Shown in pieces: positions 29,536 through 39,529 of a stretch of DNA of 64,000 bases. This stretch comes from Novipirellula galeiformis (lineage in GTDB: Bacteria > Planctomycetota > Planctomycetia > Pirellulales > Pirellulaceae). The stretch spans positions 1-64,000 of the forward strand of contig NZ_SJPT01000011.1 of NCBI RefSeq assembly GCF_007860095.1, in the 5' to 3' direction. Position 1 is the first letter of the stretch. Each line of letters begins with the position of its first letter. A model generated the notes under the pieces. The model made no database searches and had not been told where the DNA came from. It worked only from the letters and a program-made list of their open reading frames with translations. Made by a program: the position numbers and the translations under genes.

Positions 29536-30795
29536 TTAGGACCGCTGATTGCTCCATAGCGAAAGCAGTTCGACGAGATGCTCGGTCGCCTCGACCATTT
29601 CGTCGAGGCAGGCGAATTCGCGGACGCTGTGAATGTTGTGCTGGCCGCTCGACAGATTTGGCGTCGGCAATCCTTTCTCGGTCAATTGACTGCCATCGGT
29701 CCCGCCGCGAACGATCTCGCGGCGACACGGACGGCCGAGATTCTTAAACGCTTGCTCGGCAAACTCAACCGCTTGGGGAAGCGTTTCCAAGCCCTCGCGA
29801 AGGTTGCGGTATTGACGATAGATCGTGACGTCCGCTTTGACGCCGGGCGTTCTCTTTGCGGCGGTTTCCGCAGCGCTGCGAACGCGATCGGCATACCCCA
29901 CCAAATCATCGGAATCAAACGAACGCAGGATCAACTCCACGGTCGCTTCGCCGACGCCTCCGTGGATCGCGTGGGGATGGATAAACCCTTGGCGATCTGA
30001 GGTGGTTTCGGGCGTCATCTCTTGGCGTGGCAAATCCGCGACGAAATCGGCCGCCGCTCGCATCGCATTGACCATCACCCCTTTGGCGATTGCCGGATGT
30101 ATGTTGTTGCCGGTGAACCGCACCGTGGCTCCATCAGCCGAGAAGGTTTCGACATCAATGTCTCCGGCGCCACCTCCATCGATCGTGTACGCGACCATCG
30201 CATTCAATGCCGGCAAATCGATTTTGTCGGTACCGTGCCCAATCTCTTCGTCACAGGTAAACAACACACGAACGTCACCGTGTTGCAAATGAGGATTCTC
30301 GATCAAGGTCTGAGCGAGCTCCATGATGATGGCGATGCCCGCCTTGTCGTCACCGCCCAGCAGCGTCGTCCCGTCGGTCGTCACCAACGTCTTGCCGATC
30401 ATCGATTCGAGCTCGGGTGTTGCGGCACAGGAAATCTCGATTCCCGCGGGCAGCCGAATGTCGCCTCCGGGATAAGACTCGATCACCTGGGGCGAAACGT
30501 TCTCGCTGGGGGCTTCGGGTGACGTATCCATGTGCGCGACCAAAGCGACCACGGGGCTATGCCCTCCGTTGGTTGCGGGAATGGTCCCCCACACCAAAGC
30601 GTTCTCATCCATCCGAGCGTCCGTGATACTCATTTCACGCAACTCTTGCTCCAAAAATCGAGCAAGCGTCCGCTGTTTTTGCGAGCTGGGATATTGATCG
30701 CTATTGGGGTCCGCAGCGGTGTCGATCCGCACGTAACGCAAGAAACGCTCGAGCAGCCGTGTTGAATTGATCGTGACGGTAGGGGGGTGTGTCAT
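29536..30795 (-). CDS. pepT: peptidase T (tripeptide aminopeptidase)
   Basis: A cytoplasmic M20B zinc aminopeptidase of 419 residues that removes the N-terminal residue of tripeptides. Zinc ligands and catalytic residues are visible in LVAHMDTSPEAP, LLGGDDKAGIAIIMEL and FTCDEEIGHGTDKID, with a later RGGTDGSQLTEKGLPTPNL segment and the C-terminal GQHNIHSVREF. It converges on argH and is transcribed separately. Confidence 0.95.
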   Translation of the reverse strand: MTHPPTVTINSTRLLERFLRYVRIDTAADPNSDQYPSSQKQRTLARFLEQELREMSITDARMDENALVWGTIPATNGGHSPVVALVAHMDTSPEAPSENVSPQVIESYPGGDIRLPAGIEISCAATPELESMIGKTLVTTDGTTLLGGDDKAGIAIIMELAQTLIENPHLQHGDVRVLFTCDEEIGHGTDKIDLPALNAMVAYTIDGGGAGDIDVETFSADGATVRFTGNNIHPAIAKGVMVNAMRAAADFVADLPRQEMTPETTSDRQGFIHPHAIHGGVGEATVELILRSFDSDDLVGYADRVRSAAETAAKRTPGVKADVTIYRQYRNLREGLETLPQAVEFAEQAFKNLGRPCRREIVRGGTDGSQLTEKGLPTPNLSSGQHNIHSVREFACLDEMVEATEHLVELLSLWSNQRS

Positions 30796-31038
30796 GGTTT
30801 ATCGCGTTGACTGGATTAGCGTGTGAACGAGGCCAAGTTTTGATATCTTTACGGCAAGTGACACCATATTAAGAGAGAATCGTTGACGGTTTAAGGTTAC
30901 GGCGTAAAGATTCGGACGAAAGCGTGCCACGCGCCCGCGACTCCACTCGCTGAGCTCCCGCCGACCTGCGGATGACTCTCCACACTCATCCTTGCCTTGC
31001 CCACGGCGCTGCGAGGTTACCTCCAGTGAAACAATCCC

Positions 31039-31941
31039 ATGACCGAAAAAGTCGCCCATTTCATTTTCGATGTGGAAAGTATCGCGGATGGGGAACTGAT
31101 CGCGGACGTCCGGTACGGTGGCCAAGGGCTATCGCCCAAGAAAGCGATCGAGACCTATCAAGATGAGTTGGTCGAGCAAAACGGCACCACCTTTATCCCC
31201 CATACCTTCCAAATTCCGATCTCGGTCGTGATCGCCAAAGTGGCTGCCGACTTTAGTTTGATCGACATCGTTTCCTTGGATGAACCCCACTTTCGTCCGC
31301 ACGTCATCACGGAGCACTTTTGGCGTGGTTGGGAGATGTATGGCAAACCGCAATGGGTCACCTTCAATGGCCGATCGTTCGATCTGCCGGTCATGGAGCT
31401 TGCCGCGTTTCGCTATGGCATTTCAGCGGCCGCTTGGTTCAAGTCCGATGGCTATCGGTCGCCGCGAAATCGCTTTACCACCGAAGCTCACTTGGATTTG
31501 CAGGAATTGCTCACCAATTATGGCGCGGCGCGTTGCAATGGTGGTCTCAATCTCGTCGCCCAATTGGTCAAAAAACCCGGCAAGATGGATTTGCGAGGCG
31601 ACCAAGTTCAACAGCAATACGATGACGGCAACCTGTTAGAAATCAGCGATTATTGTCGCTGCGATGTGCTCGATACCTACTTTATTTTCCTGCGATCAAT
31701 GGTGTTGATGGGCAAAACCACGCTCGATAACGAAATGGAGTTGGTGCAAAAAGCGAAACAGTGGATCGAAGCTCGAGCCGATTCGTCGGAAGCCTATACC
31801 GCCTACTTGAACGCATGGCGCGACTGGGAAAAGCCAGCGGATAAGGTGCTCGAACCTGCTGAAACGCAAACGGGCGAGGAACCAACGGACACAAAAGAAA
31901 CACTCGCCAATGACGCCGCAGACGACAAGCCACAGGATTGA
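31039..31941 (+). CDS. PolB-like predicted 3'-5' exonuclease
   Basis: A 300-residue DnaQ-fold exonuclease related to the proofreading domain of family B polymerases. The three exo motifs are present: FDVESI (DxE, Exo I) at ~10, FNGRSFDLPV (Exo II) at ~108-117, and YCRCDVLDTYFIFLR (Exo III, YxxxD) at ~201-215. The last ~45 residues are an acidic low-complexity tail (EPAETQTGEEPTDTKET). It probably trims DNA in repair, though its partner is unknown. ATG at 31039 is the first in frame after the intergenic gap. Confidence 0.88.
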   Translation: MTEKVAHFIFDVESIADGELIADVRYGGQGLSPKKAIETYQDELVEQNGTTFIPHTFQIPISVVIAKVAADFSLIDIVSLDEPHFRPHVITEHFWRGWEMYGKPQWVTFNGRSFDLPVMELAAFRYGISAAAWFKSDGYRSPRNRFTTEAHLDLQELLTNYGAARCNGGLNLVAQLVKKPGKMDLRGDQVQQQYDDGNLLEISDYCRCDVLDTYFIFLRSMVLMGKTTLDNEMELVQKAKQWIEARADSSEAYTAYLNAWRDWEKPADKVLEPAETQTGEEPTDTKETLANDAADDKPQD

Positions 31942-32089
31942 ACCCAACTGTAAATGCTAGCAAACAGCGACTTCGAGAACTCACCTTTACCTCGCGGTCG
32001 TTTTCTGGCTAGGGTCTTCTTTTGGACAGATCGTTCAACACTCCATCTTAATTCTTGGATTGGTAGGTAGCCTTACTCAGGGCGCGACA

Positions 32090-35000
32090 ATGGCTAGACA
32101 GGGACGTCTTTGCCGGCACGGTTCACTCATCGCTCTCCTTTTCCGAGCGAGCCTCAGTTGCTGCGCGTTGATTTGCAGTTTCAGCGGCAAGCATGCCAGA
32201 GCGGCAGATCCGATTGCGAACGAGGCCGTCAAGCCGATTCGAAACGAAGCGTTCCAGGAGCAAGCTCGAGCTAAAAAACTCGACCTCCATCTCGAACTCC
32301 GCTGGGCGGCGCAAACGGCTCAGCATTGGAGCGTCGACGTTGACGTCGTTGATCCCGATGCTGCGGCAGCGATTTCGGAGCTACGTAATTTTTGTGCCGA
32401 TGCCACTACTTGTGGCGAGATGCAGCTTTCCAAATCGGCCCCCCATTGGCATCTTCACTCCTCCGTTGCCATGGCTTCGGGCGGGGCGAGTTTCCGGGTG
32501 CAAGCCTCCTCCGCCGCTGAACTTGTGATCACAACGAAGGCTCATCCGGGCATGCCCTCCGCGGGTTCCTCGTCCGCGGGTACGCCTTCGGTGGGGGCCT
32601 CGTCTGTGGGGGCCAGCGATCCGGCGGTGGGATCTTCGGCGACCCAAACCGTCACACCGTCGATAACACGGTTGCCGATTGCGCAACTCATCGCAAACTC
32701 CTTCTCGAGCGAATCGGGGCCGCAATGGACGCTACAGCGTTCGGCGAGCGACTCGCTCCGCGTATCCGCCGATCCCGCTGGGGGCCTTTCACGCTCGAGT
32801 TTGGTATCGCAGCCCAATGCGGAGATTCGGTTGCATGTCCGTGGCAACTCGGTTCAAGTTCCTAGCGAGGGCGAAGTCCGTGTGCACAGTTCCGTGGTGC
32901 GTGTCGCGGATCACCATGTGGTAGCGACGCAAACCTATCCGATGCCGCTGGACGCGGATGGCAACAGCGGTCCGATTGAGATCCAACACCTCACCCCTAG
33001 CGAACCGGGGGTTTACGAAATCCGTTGTGAATTGGAGCAGGGCCAGAATGCATTGTGGTCTCGATTGCGTCGCCGCAGCGATTCGATTGGACGCACCAAC
33101 TATGTCTTCGTGGTGCCACCGCCCGCGGGATCCTTCAACGGCAACATCAATTTTGAAGCTTGGCAAACCGTCGCAAAAATCAAACCAACCGATGGCTCGG
33201 AGTGGACCGTTCCCACCTTCCTCAGCACCCGTAACAATCCTTTGATTCCATCGAGCTTGATCAAGCATGACGGTTCTCGTTCGGATGGGGGCGATGCGGG
33301 GCAAAAAATCACGATTGTGCCGAGCGGCAAAACCTTTGAGACCAGTCTCGCGAAGCTGCGTAGCGGTCTTCCTCATCATATTACCGTTCGTTATTCCGCA
33401 GAACGCGACATTCATGTTCACCTGCGATTGACGAGTGGTTCAAGCGACAATCCCGCTTTGACGAATTATGTCCTAAGCGATGAAAAGCGAGCGGAAGACC
33501 GTTATCGCGAGGATCCACATCCGTGGCGCAGCCAATCGTTCCTTTATTATCCTCAAGGAAACGATCAGCTGCGTTTAACGAACCTCGACCTCGACCAGGA
33601 CGCGGCGATCGAATCGATTGAGATCAAGGTGGGACCTTCCCATTTCGCATCCGCTGCGGTGATCTCGACGAGTGCTCCTTCACGGCTTTCCACGTTGAAC
33701 CTCAGCGACCTCGCTTGGCCCCAGGCGTTTGCAAGCGATGAAGTGAAGCGTTTGGCGAAATCCGATTTTGGGCACGCCGCGATTTCCTTGCACCAATTAT
33801 TTGTTGCGACCGAGCGGTTAAAGGAATATGCCGCCCTTTCGGGGGTCAATTCGATTTGCGTGTTAGCAAACGAAGGTGGGGCAGCGTGGTTCCCGACAGC
33901 TCAATTTGCATCCAACCCGATTTCCACCGCGTCACCCAACCACAACGTCCAGTCGCAATACCTCGACCTATTTCTGAGTCTGATGGATGACAGCGACCTG
34001 CGTGTGATCGTAGGCTTGAATCCATTGATGGCGTTTCACGCTGTCGAACAGGACCGGTCGCAGTCGTTCACCGCCGAGCGTCCAGCGCCCTACAACCTGC
34101 TCGAACCGGTCGTGCAGCAGACCCTTTTGGCTTTGGTCCAAGAGGTCACTGCGACGTCGAATCGACACACGTGCTTTGCCGGATTGGCAATGCATTGCAG
34201 CGGTTCGAGTCATGCAGCCGCATTTGATCCCACCGTTGCTCCGAGCGATTCGACGCTGCGGCAATTTGCGATCGCCGCTGGTAAGCCTGACGCATCGATC
34301 GCGGAGGTGCGAAGTTGGATCGGCGAAGACCAGCAAGCATCGCTGCGTCGGTGGGCGATCCAATCGAATCGCAATTTCTATACATCGATGGCCAATCAAA
34401 TGCCGGGCAAATTGTGTCTGATGATGGGGTTGCCAGCCCGCCATTTGTCGTCCGAACCGGGCGTGTCGTTAGTCGACATGGCATGGCCGTCAACGAATTC
34501 GAACTTGGTTCCGTTGATGTCGCAGGCCCATGAGGGCTGGAATTCACTCGCCCAACAAATTGACACTCAACAGCACAGCGTCCAACATTTAACGATGCTG
34601 CAACCGATCGCGGGTCGGATTGGATTGACGATCACACCCGGCCGAATCCAGCGTGTAATGCAGGACTCGCTTTCCCAAGACACCGTTCCCATCAATTTCC
34701 CCACGGTGATTGACCGATCGCTTGCAGCTCAATTGAGCCGCTGGATCGATCGACTGGATCCCAAAGTGGTGATGGTGGACTATGGGACGCTACGGGGGAA
34801 TCTGTCGCGAGACCTGCGTCCTGTACTGATTAGCCACAGTGCGTTACCAAGTCGACCGATGAAAGAATTCGGTTCACCGGATCAAGCCTCGCAAACGGTT
34901 CAAGTTCGTTGGGGTGTCGAAAATCAACATTTGATCTTAAGCCTGACCAACCATGCGCCTTGGCCTTGCGAAGTCGACTTGATCTCGAAAAAGGCGATCG

Positions 35001-35962
35001 GTTGGAGCGTGATTGGCAACAGCGCGGCGTCTCCGCGTCAAAGTGCCGACAAATTGACATCCACGATTGATTTGAATGCCGGCCAAATCAAGGTCCTGCG
35101 TTCGGAGCTTCCCGAGACATCGGATAGCCTTGCGACTTGGTTATCACGGGTCCGTGGCGGCACCACCACCGTTGATCAAATCAAGTCCGATGTGACGGTC
35201 GTCGTCGAACGGTTGGGAATGCTTGCCGACAGCGAACCGTACGATGCGTTGTCGAATCCAGGTTTTGAAGTCGTGGGCGGCATCGGGATCACGGGATGGA
35301 TGCACGCTCAGTATCCCGAAGGTGCCGTTCGTCTGGCGGAGGACGAGGCCATCGAAGGGAAGCGTTCACTTTGTCTAACGACCGCCAACACGATGGCCAC
35401 CAAGACGTGGTTGGTCAGCGAAACGATCACGCCACCCAAGACCGGTCGCATGGCGGTCTCGTTGGCATGCCGCAGCGAAGCGAGCGAGGCGACCACGCCT
35501 CACCGCGTCCGGGTCTCGGTCGAAGGAACTCAAGCGGGAGTTTCGTTTCGATTCTCTGAAGAGGTCGATGTACCACGAAACGGACAATGGCAACCGCGTA
35601 AGTCATTGGTGGAAGCCGACTTAATCGATCCGATGACGGTCGAGTCGTTGCGGATCACCATCGACAGCCTATCGCCTGGGAAATTGTGGATTGACGACGT
35701 TCGCTTGCATGACTTCTTTCCGATGAACAAAGAGCGAGCTGAGTTGCAAAGTCAAGCGTTTTTGGCGGTTCAAGGATTACAGCGAGGCAACTTGGCTCCG
35801 TCGTCGCGGCTGTTGAAAAACCGTTGGGCTCAGTTCCTGTTGAATGACACCCGAGTTCGCCCTCAGCCGGTGATCCAAAACACGCTCGAAGAAGAAGAAG
35901 TTGCGCCGCTGGGCGTGGCCGAGCGAATCAAGGGCTGGCTGCCCAAACCGATACGCTTCTAG
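32090..35962 (+). CDS. very large exported protein with glycosidase-like barrel and C-terminal carbohydrate-binding-like domain
   Basis: A 1290-residue exported protein starting at ATG 32090 (signal SLIALLFRASLSCCALICSF). Residues ~150-185 form a Gly/Ser/Ala-rich low-complexity stretch (AGSSSAGTPSVGASSVGASD). Residues ~580-930 look like a TIM-barrel of the GHL10/putative glycoside hydrolase kind (GVNSICVLANEGGAAWFPTA, DLRVIVGLNPLMAFH, FAGLAMHCSGSSHAAAFDPT). This is an inference from pattern and not a firm assignment. Residues ~1060-1220 resemble a CBM4/9-type domain (NPGFEVVGGIGITGWMHAQY, KLWIDDVRLHDFFP). The final ~60 residues are helical. No partner gene is nearby; it probably acts on polysaccharide outside the cytoplasm. 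Confidence 0.85.
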   Translation: MARQGRLCRHGSLIALLFRASLSCCALICSFSGKHARAADPIANEAVKPIRNEAFQEQARAKKLDLHLELRWAAQTAQHWSVDVDVVDPDAAAAISELRNFCADATTCGEMQLSKSAPHWHLHSSVAMASGGASFRVQASSAAELVITTKAHPGMPSAGSSSAGTPSVGASSVGASDPAVGSSATQTVTPSITRLPIAQLIANSFSSESGPQWTLQRSASDSLRVSADPAGGLSRSSLVSQPNAEIRLHVRGNSVQVPSEGEVRVHSSVVRVADHHVVATQTYPMPLDADGNSGPIEIQHLTPSEPGVYEIRCELEQGQNALWSRLRRRSDSIGRTNYVFVVPPPAGSFNGNINFEAWQTVAKIKPTDGSEWTVPTFLSTRNNPLIPSSLIKHDGSRSDGGDAGQKITIVPSGKTFETSLAKLRSGLPHHITVRYSAERDIHVHLRLTSGSSDNPALTNYVLSDEKRAEDRYREDPHPWRSQSFLYYPQGNDQLRLTNLDLDQDAAIESIEIKVGPSHFASAAVISTSAPSRLSTLNLSDLAWPQAFASDEVKRLAKSDFGHAAISLHQLFVATERLKEYAALSGVNSICVLANEGGAAWFPTAQFASNPISTASPNHNVQSQYLDLFLSLMDDSDLRVIVGLNPLMAFHAVEQDRSQSFTAERPAPYNLLEPVVQQTLLALVQEVTATSNRHTCFAGLAMHCSGSSHAAAFDPTVAPSDSTLRQFAIAAGKPDASIAEVRSWIGEDQQASLRRWAIQSNRNFYTSMANQMPGKLCLMMGLPARHLSSEPGVSLVDMAWPSTNSNLVPLMSQAHEGWNSLAQQIDTQQHSVQHLTMLQPIAGRIGLTITPGRIQRVMQDSLSQDTVPINFPTVIDRSLAAQLSRWIDRLDPKVVMVDYGTLRGNLSRDLRPVLISHSALPSRPMKEFGSPDQASQTVQVRWGVENQHLILSLTNHAPWPCEVDLISKKAIGWSVIGNSAASPRQSADKLTSTIDLNAGQIKVLRSELPETSDSLATWLSRVRGGTTTVDQIKSDVTVVVERLGMLADSEPYDALSNPGFEVVGGIGITGWMHAQYPEGAVRLAEDEAIEGKRSLCLTTANTMATKTWLVSETITPPKTGRMAVSLACRSEASEATTPHRVRVSVEGTQAGVSFRFSEEVDVPRNGQWQPRKSLVEADLIDPMTVESLRITIDSLSPGKLWIDDVRLHDFFPMNKERAELQSQAFLAVQGLQRGNLAPSSRLLKNRWAQFLLNDTRVRPQPVIQNTLEEEEVAPLGVAERIKGWLPKPIRF

Positions 35963-36285
35963 CGCCAATTTTGTCTCCAGGCGTCCCCCACGCGAAACCG
36001 TTCGTAGCGTTTCTTGCGCATGCGAGTGCCACTCCGGAATCGAGTTGGCGTACAATGGCCCGCAGACGCCGCCTTTGTGCCATCGACTTTGGTAGCCCTG
36101 CGCCGCTCCGCGACAACAAGCATCCGGTGAGCGCCAAGGTCGATGGCATTGGGGGCTGCGTGCTGAATTTCACACACACCCGGGTAGAGCCTCCCCCAAC
36201 GGTGCCTTTCAAGGTTAGGTCCTGGAACCAGCATCGTTTGCGGTGAACCATGGCTGCCGAGAAACATGCTAATTTTGAGAGTTCG
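35963..36285. other. intergenic region upstream of the PVC dehydrogenase
   Basis: This stretch holds no convincing gene, tRNA or repeat; frames read through it on both strands are short and unconserved in appearance. It presumably contains the promoter of the gene at 36286. Confidence 0.5.
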
Positions 36286-39200
36286 ATGCATCGCTTGATC
36301 TTTTTCCATGTGGTTTTGTTGCTCGCCGTTGACGACCGTGGGTTGCCCGCCGAAGAGCTACCACGCGTGCCTCCCACTGCTGCTGCGGCAGCTGAGCAAA
36401 CCATCGAGTTACAAGCTGGTTTTCGTGCCGAGTTGATTGCGGCCGAGCCGATGGTGACGGACCCGATTGCGATGAAGTATGACGAGAACGGTTCGGCGTA
36501 CGTGATTGAGATGAACGACTATCCGTACTCGAATAAATCCCATGATCAAGCGTGGCAAACACAAACCTCCGAGCCGATGGGACGAGTTCGCTTTCTAGAA
36601 GATACCGATGGTGATGGAAAATTCGACAAATCCACCGTCTTTGCCGATCGCCTTTCTTGGCCTACCGGAGTCGCGTTATGGAAAGGGGGGATCTACGTGC
36701 TGGCGACTCCTGACGTCTGGTACTTGAAAGATACCGACGGAGATGGTCGGGCCGATGTTCGCAGGAAGGTCTTTACCGGTTTTCGCAAATACAATGTCCA
36801 AGCCGTGATGAATAACCCGTTGTGGGGACTTGATCACGAAATCTATACAGCCGGGGCGAGCAATGGAGGAGAGATCACAGCAATCCGCTCGGTGGAGCAA
36901 GGGGAGACGTCGGCACAGGCTTCGCCCGCCGCAGTGATCCGCCGTAGCGATTTTCGCTTTGATCCAAGACAGGAACGATTTGAACCCGTCTCCGGTGGAG
37001 CGCGGTTTGGGCATGCCCAGGACGATTGGGGCAATCGCTTTTTGACCGACATTCGCAACCCGGTTCAACATGTTCTCTTTCCAGCCCATTATCTCCATCG
37101 CAATCCTTTTCTCCGCGCCCCGCATGTGCTGCAGGATGTCGTCCCCTCGGGCGATAGCCTTGCCGTCTTTCAGATCAGTCCTCCGGAAGCTTGGCGTGCC
37201 ATCAATGCGCAGCGGTTGGCTGCAGATGACACAAAAAAATCGCCATTCGATTCGACGGTTCCCAAAGGATACGTGACATCCTCAAGTGGAGTCACGATCT
37301 ATCGAGGGCACGCCTATCCAGAAGAATTCTATGGCAACGCCTTCATCGGAGAAGTGGCGGGGAATCTGGTCATGCGTTACCGGATCGAAGCCGATGGAGT
37401 GACGTTCCAGGGTGAACGGGCTCATCAAAAGGCCGAGTTTCTGGCTTCCACGGACAATTGGTTTCGGCCGGTCAATTTCATCAATGCACCCGATGGAACG
37501 CTGCATGTACTCGATATGTATCGTGAAACGATTGAGCATCCCTGGTCGATGCCGGATGATTTGAAAGCTCAGGTCGATTTAACATCCGGAAAAGATCGTG
37601 GCCGGATCTATCGCTTGGTTCCCCCACGCTATCGTGAAGGATTTGTCAAACCTCCGGTTCCACGACTGGGAACCGCCAGCACAAAGGAGTTGATCGCTGA
37701 GCTTGCCAATCCTAATTCCTGGTGGCGCGAGACCGCGCACCGATTGCTGTTTGAGCGGCAAGACCTCAGCCAGGTCTCGCTACTGAAAAAAATGCTTCGC
37801 GAACACGAGATGCCGGTCACGCGAGTCCATGCACTTTGGACGCTGGAGGGGTTGGAGTCTCTCTCAACCGCAGATTTGGTAGCGGCGATCAAAGATCCGG
37901 CCGCCGGCGTTCGAGAGCATGCGATTCGTCTGGCCGAGCGGCGATTACCCCAGGCACCGAGTCTGGTGCCGTTGATCGTGGACGCGGCCGGCGATGATGC
38001 TAGACGAGTTCGGTTCCAAGCGGCATTCACTCTGGGTGAAATCGAGGACCCTCGTGTCGTTGCCGCCCTTGCACAACTGGCCCGCCGGGATGCGAACGAT
38101 CCGTTGATGCAAACGGCGGTGATGAGTTCCGTGTCTCGATCGGTGGAGCCTCTGCTTAAGATTTTCTTACAAGATCGCTCGTTCTCGGAGTCCAGCTCAG
38201 GATTGGAAATGATTTCGCAACTGGCTTTGATGATCGGTTCGAAAGCAGAGTTGGCTGTTGTGAACGAGTTTCTCTCGGCCCTTTCGCAGTCCACTGCGAC
38301 GGTAAAAGTGGCAATGCTGAAGAATTTGGCGGCAGGATTGCGACGAGCCAAACGAGATTTAAGTGAAATCATCAGTGACCCCTCTCACTCAAGTGGACCA
38401 CTGGTTGCGGCGTTTTTGGAGGCGTCAAACGCCAACGCTCTCGACGCTTCGCTGCCGCAATCGCAACGTCTCGATGCGATTGCGTTGCTCGGCTACGATC
38501 GGTTTGAACGTGCAAAACCAACGCTCGAAAAACTGCTTAGCATTCAACATCCACCCGAGCTGCAAATGGCTGCGGTCGCTGCGTTGACGAGTACGGCTCG
38601 CTCGGATGTCGCTGCGATCTTGCTTGACCGATTCCCGGCGCTCACACCGAGTGTGCAAGCGGAGGTTGTGAACCAATTGTTGCAGCGCACCCTATGGATT
38701 CCCATCGTTTTAGATGCCGTGGGCGCGGGCACGGTACCCGCGAATCTTGTTTCTCCGAATCGTCGTGCGGCTTACCTGCGAAGTTCTCAGCAAGAGATTC
38801 GGCAGCGTGCCGTCAAAGTGTTCTCCGAAGACCAGCCTCATTCGCGTAAAGACGTTCTCGACAAGTACCAAGCGGCGTTGGCGTTAAGCGGGGATGCCGA
38901 GCGTGGAGCACCTCTCTTTCTAAAGAATTGTGCGAACTGTCATCGCTTTGGCGATCTTGGGTTTGACGTTGGCCCCAATCTAGCCACGATCCAAAATCGT
39001 TCTGCCTCGCAATTGCTGGTAAACATTCTTGATCCCAGTCGAGAGGTCAGCCCGAATTTCCTCGAATACAATGTGCTCTCGGTCGACGGGCGGATTTCGT
39101 CTGGAATGATCGCGGCGGAAAATGCGAACAGCATCACGCTTCGTCAAGCCGAAGGGGTGGAAACAACCATTCAACGAGTGGAGATCGAAGAGTTGCGATC

Positions 39201-39303
39201 GTCGGGGAAATCGTTGATGCCCGAAGGGATTGAGCAGACGATTGATGCTCAGGGAATGGCCGATCTGATTACCTATTTGTTATCGTTGGGGCAGGCACCT
39301 TAG
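36286..39303 (+). CDS. PVC-type membrane-bound dehydrogenase with HEAT repeats and cytochrome c domain
   Basis: The product has about 1005 residues. The start ATG 36286 gives a clear signal (HRLIFFHVVLLLAV) with GAGAG upstream; ATG 36250 would add 12 residues. Residues ~40-440 form the six-bladed beta-propeller seen in PVC dehydrogenases (GFRAELIAAEPMVTDPIAMK, DTDGDGKFDKSTVFADRL, GLDHEIYTAGASNGGEI, VLDMYRETIEHPW). Residues ~470-860 contain HEAT-like repeats (VRFQAAFTLGEIEDPRVVAA). The C-terminal ~130 residues hold one heme c site (CANCHR) and the usual VGPNLATIQNRS and EYNVLSVDGRISSGM segments. It would oxidise an unknown sugar or alcohol in the periplasm and pass electrons to its heme. Confidence 0.95.
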   Translation: MHRLIFFHVVLLLAVDDRGLPAEELPRVPPTAAAAAEQTIELQAGFRAELIAAEPMVTDPIAMKYDENGSAYVIEMNDYPYSNKSHDQAWQTQTSEPMGRVRFLEDTDGDGKFDKSTVFADRLSWPTGVALWKGGIYVLATPDVWYLKDTDGDGRADVRRKVFTGFRKYNVQAVMNNPLWGLDHEIYTAGASNGGEITAIRSVEQGETSAQASPAAVIRRSDFRFDPRQERFEPVSGGARFGHAQDDWGNRFLTDIRNPVQHVLFPAHYLHRNPFLRAPHVLQDVVPSGDSLAVFQISPPEAWRAINAQRLAADDTKKSPFDSTVPKGYVTSSSGVTIYRGHAYPEEFYGNAFIGEVAGNLVMRYRIEADGVTFQGERAHQKAEFLASTDNWFRPVNFINAPDGTLHVLDMYRETIEHPWSMPDDLKAQVDLTSGKDRGRIYRLVPPRYREGFVKPPVPRLGTASTKELIAELANPNSWWRETAHRLLFERQDLSQVSLLKKMLREHEMPVTRVHALWTLEGLESLSTADLVAAIKDPAAGVREHAIRLAERRLPQAPSLVPLIVDAAGDDARRVRFQAAFTLGEIEDPRVVAALAQLARRDANDPLMQTAVMSSVSRSVEPLLKIFLQDRSFSESSSGLEMISQLALMIGSKAELAVVNEFLSALSQSTATVKVAMLKNLAAGLRRAKRDLSEIISDPSHSSGPLVAAFLEASNANALDASLPQSQRLDAIALLGYDRFERAKPTLEKLLSIQHPPELQMAAVAALTSTARSDVAAILLDRFPALTPSVQAEVVNQLLQRTLWIPIVLDAVGAGTVPANLVSPNRRAAYLRSSQQEIRQRAVKVFSEDQPHSRKDVLDKYQAALALSGDAERGAPLFLKNCANCHRFGDLGFDVGPNLATIQNRSASQLLVNILDPSREVSPNFLEYNVLSVDGRISSGMIAAENANSITLRQAEGVETTIQRVEIEELRSSGKSLMPEGIEQTIDAQGMADLITYLLSLGQAP

Positions 39304-39366
39304 CCCGGGATCTTTCCCAGTCCAATGCATCCGTTTTGAAGTTGTGTTATTGTCGTTTTTCCGAGC

Positions 39367-39480
39367 AAATCATAACCCGACGCGTTAGCGAGGGACCGAA
39401 TCAAGCGTGGTATTCTCTCGCGGACGCTTCGGGCTGTGAAACACTCGCAACTTCAAAACTTGCGTTTCGTGTTATGATTT
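39367..39480. repeat. MITE-like element with terminal AAATCATAAC/GTTATGATTT
   Basis: The 114-bp stretch starts AAATCATAAC and ends GTTATGATTT, a 10-bp perfect terminal inverted repeat. Inside is CGACGCGTTAGCGAGGGA, nearly identical to the core of the repeat at 51661-51732. No open frame is present. It sits just upstream of the amidohydrolase pair. Confidence 0.75.
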
Positions 39481-39529
39481 TGACTGCGTACTTCATTCAC
39501 AATCGCTCCCGCGTACGAACCAGCAGGAA

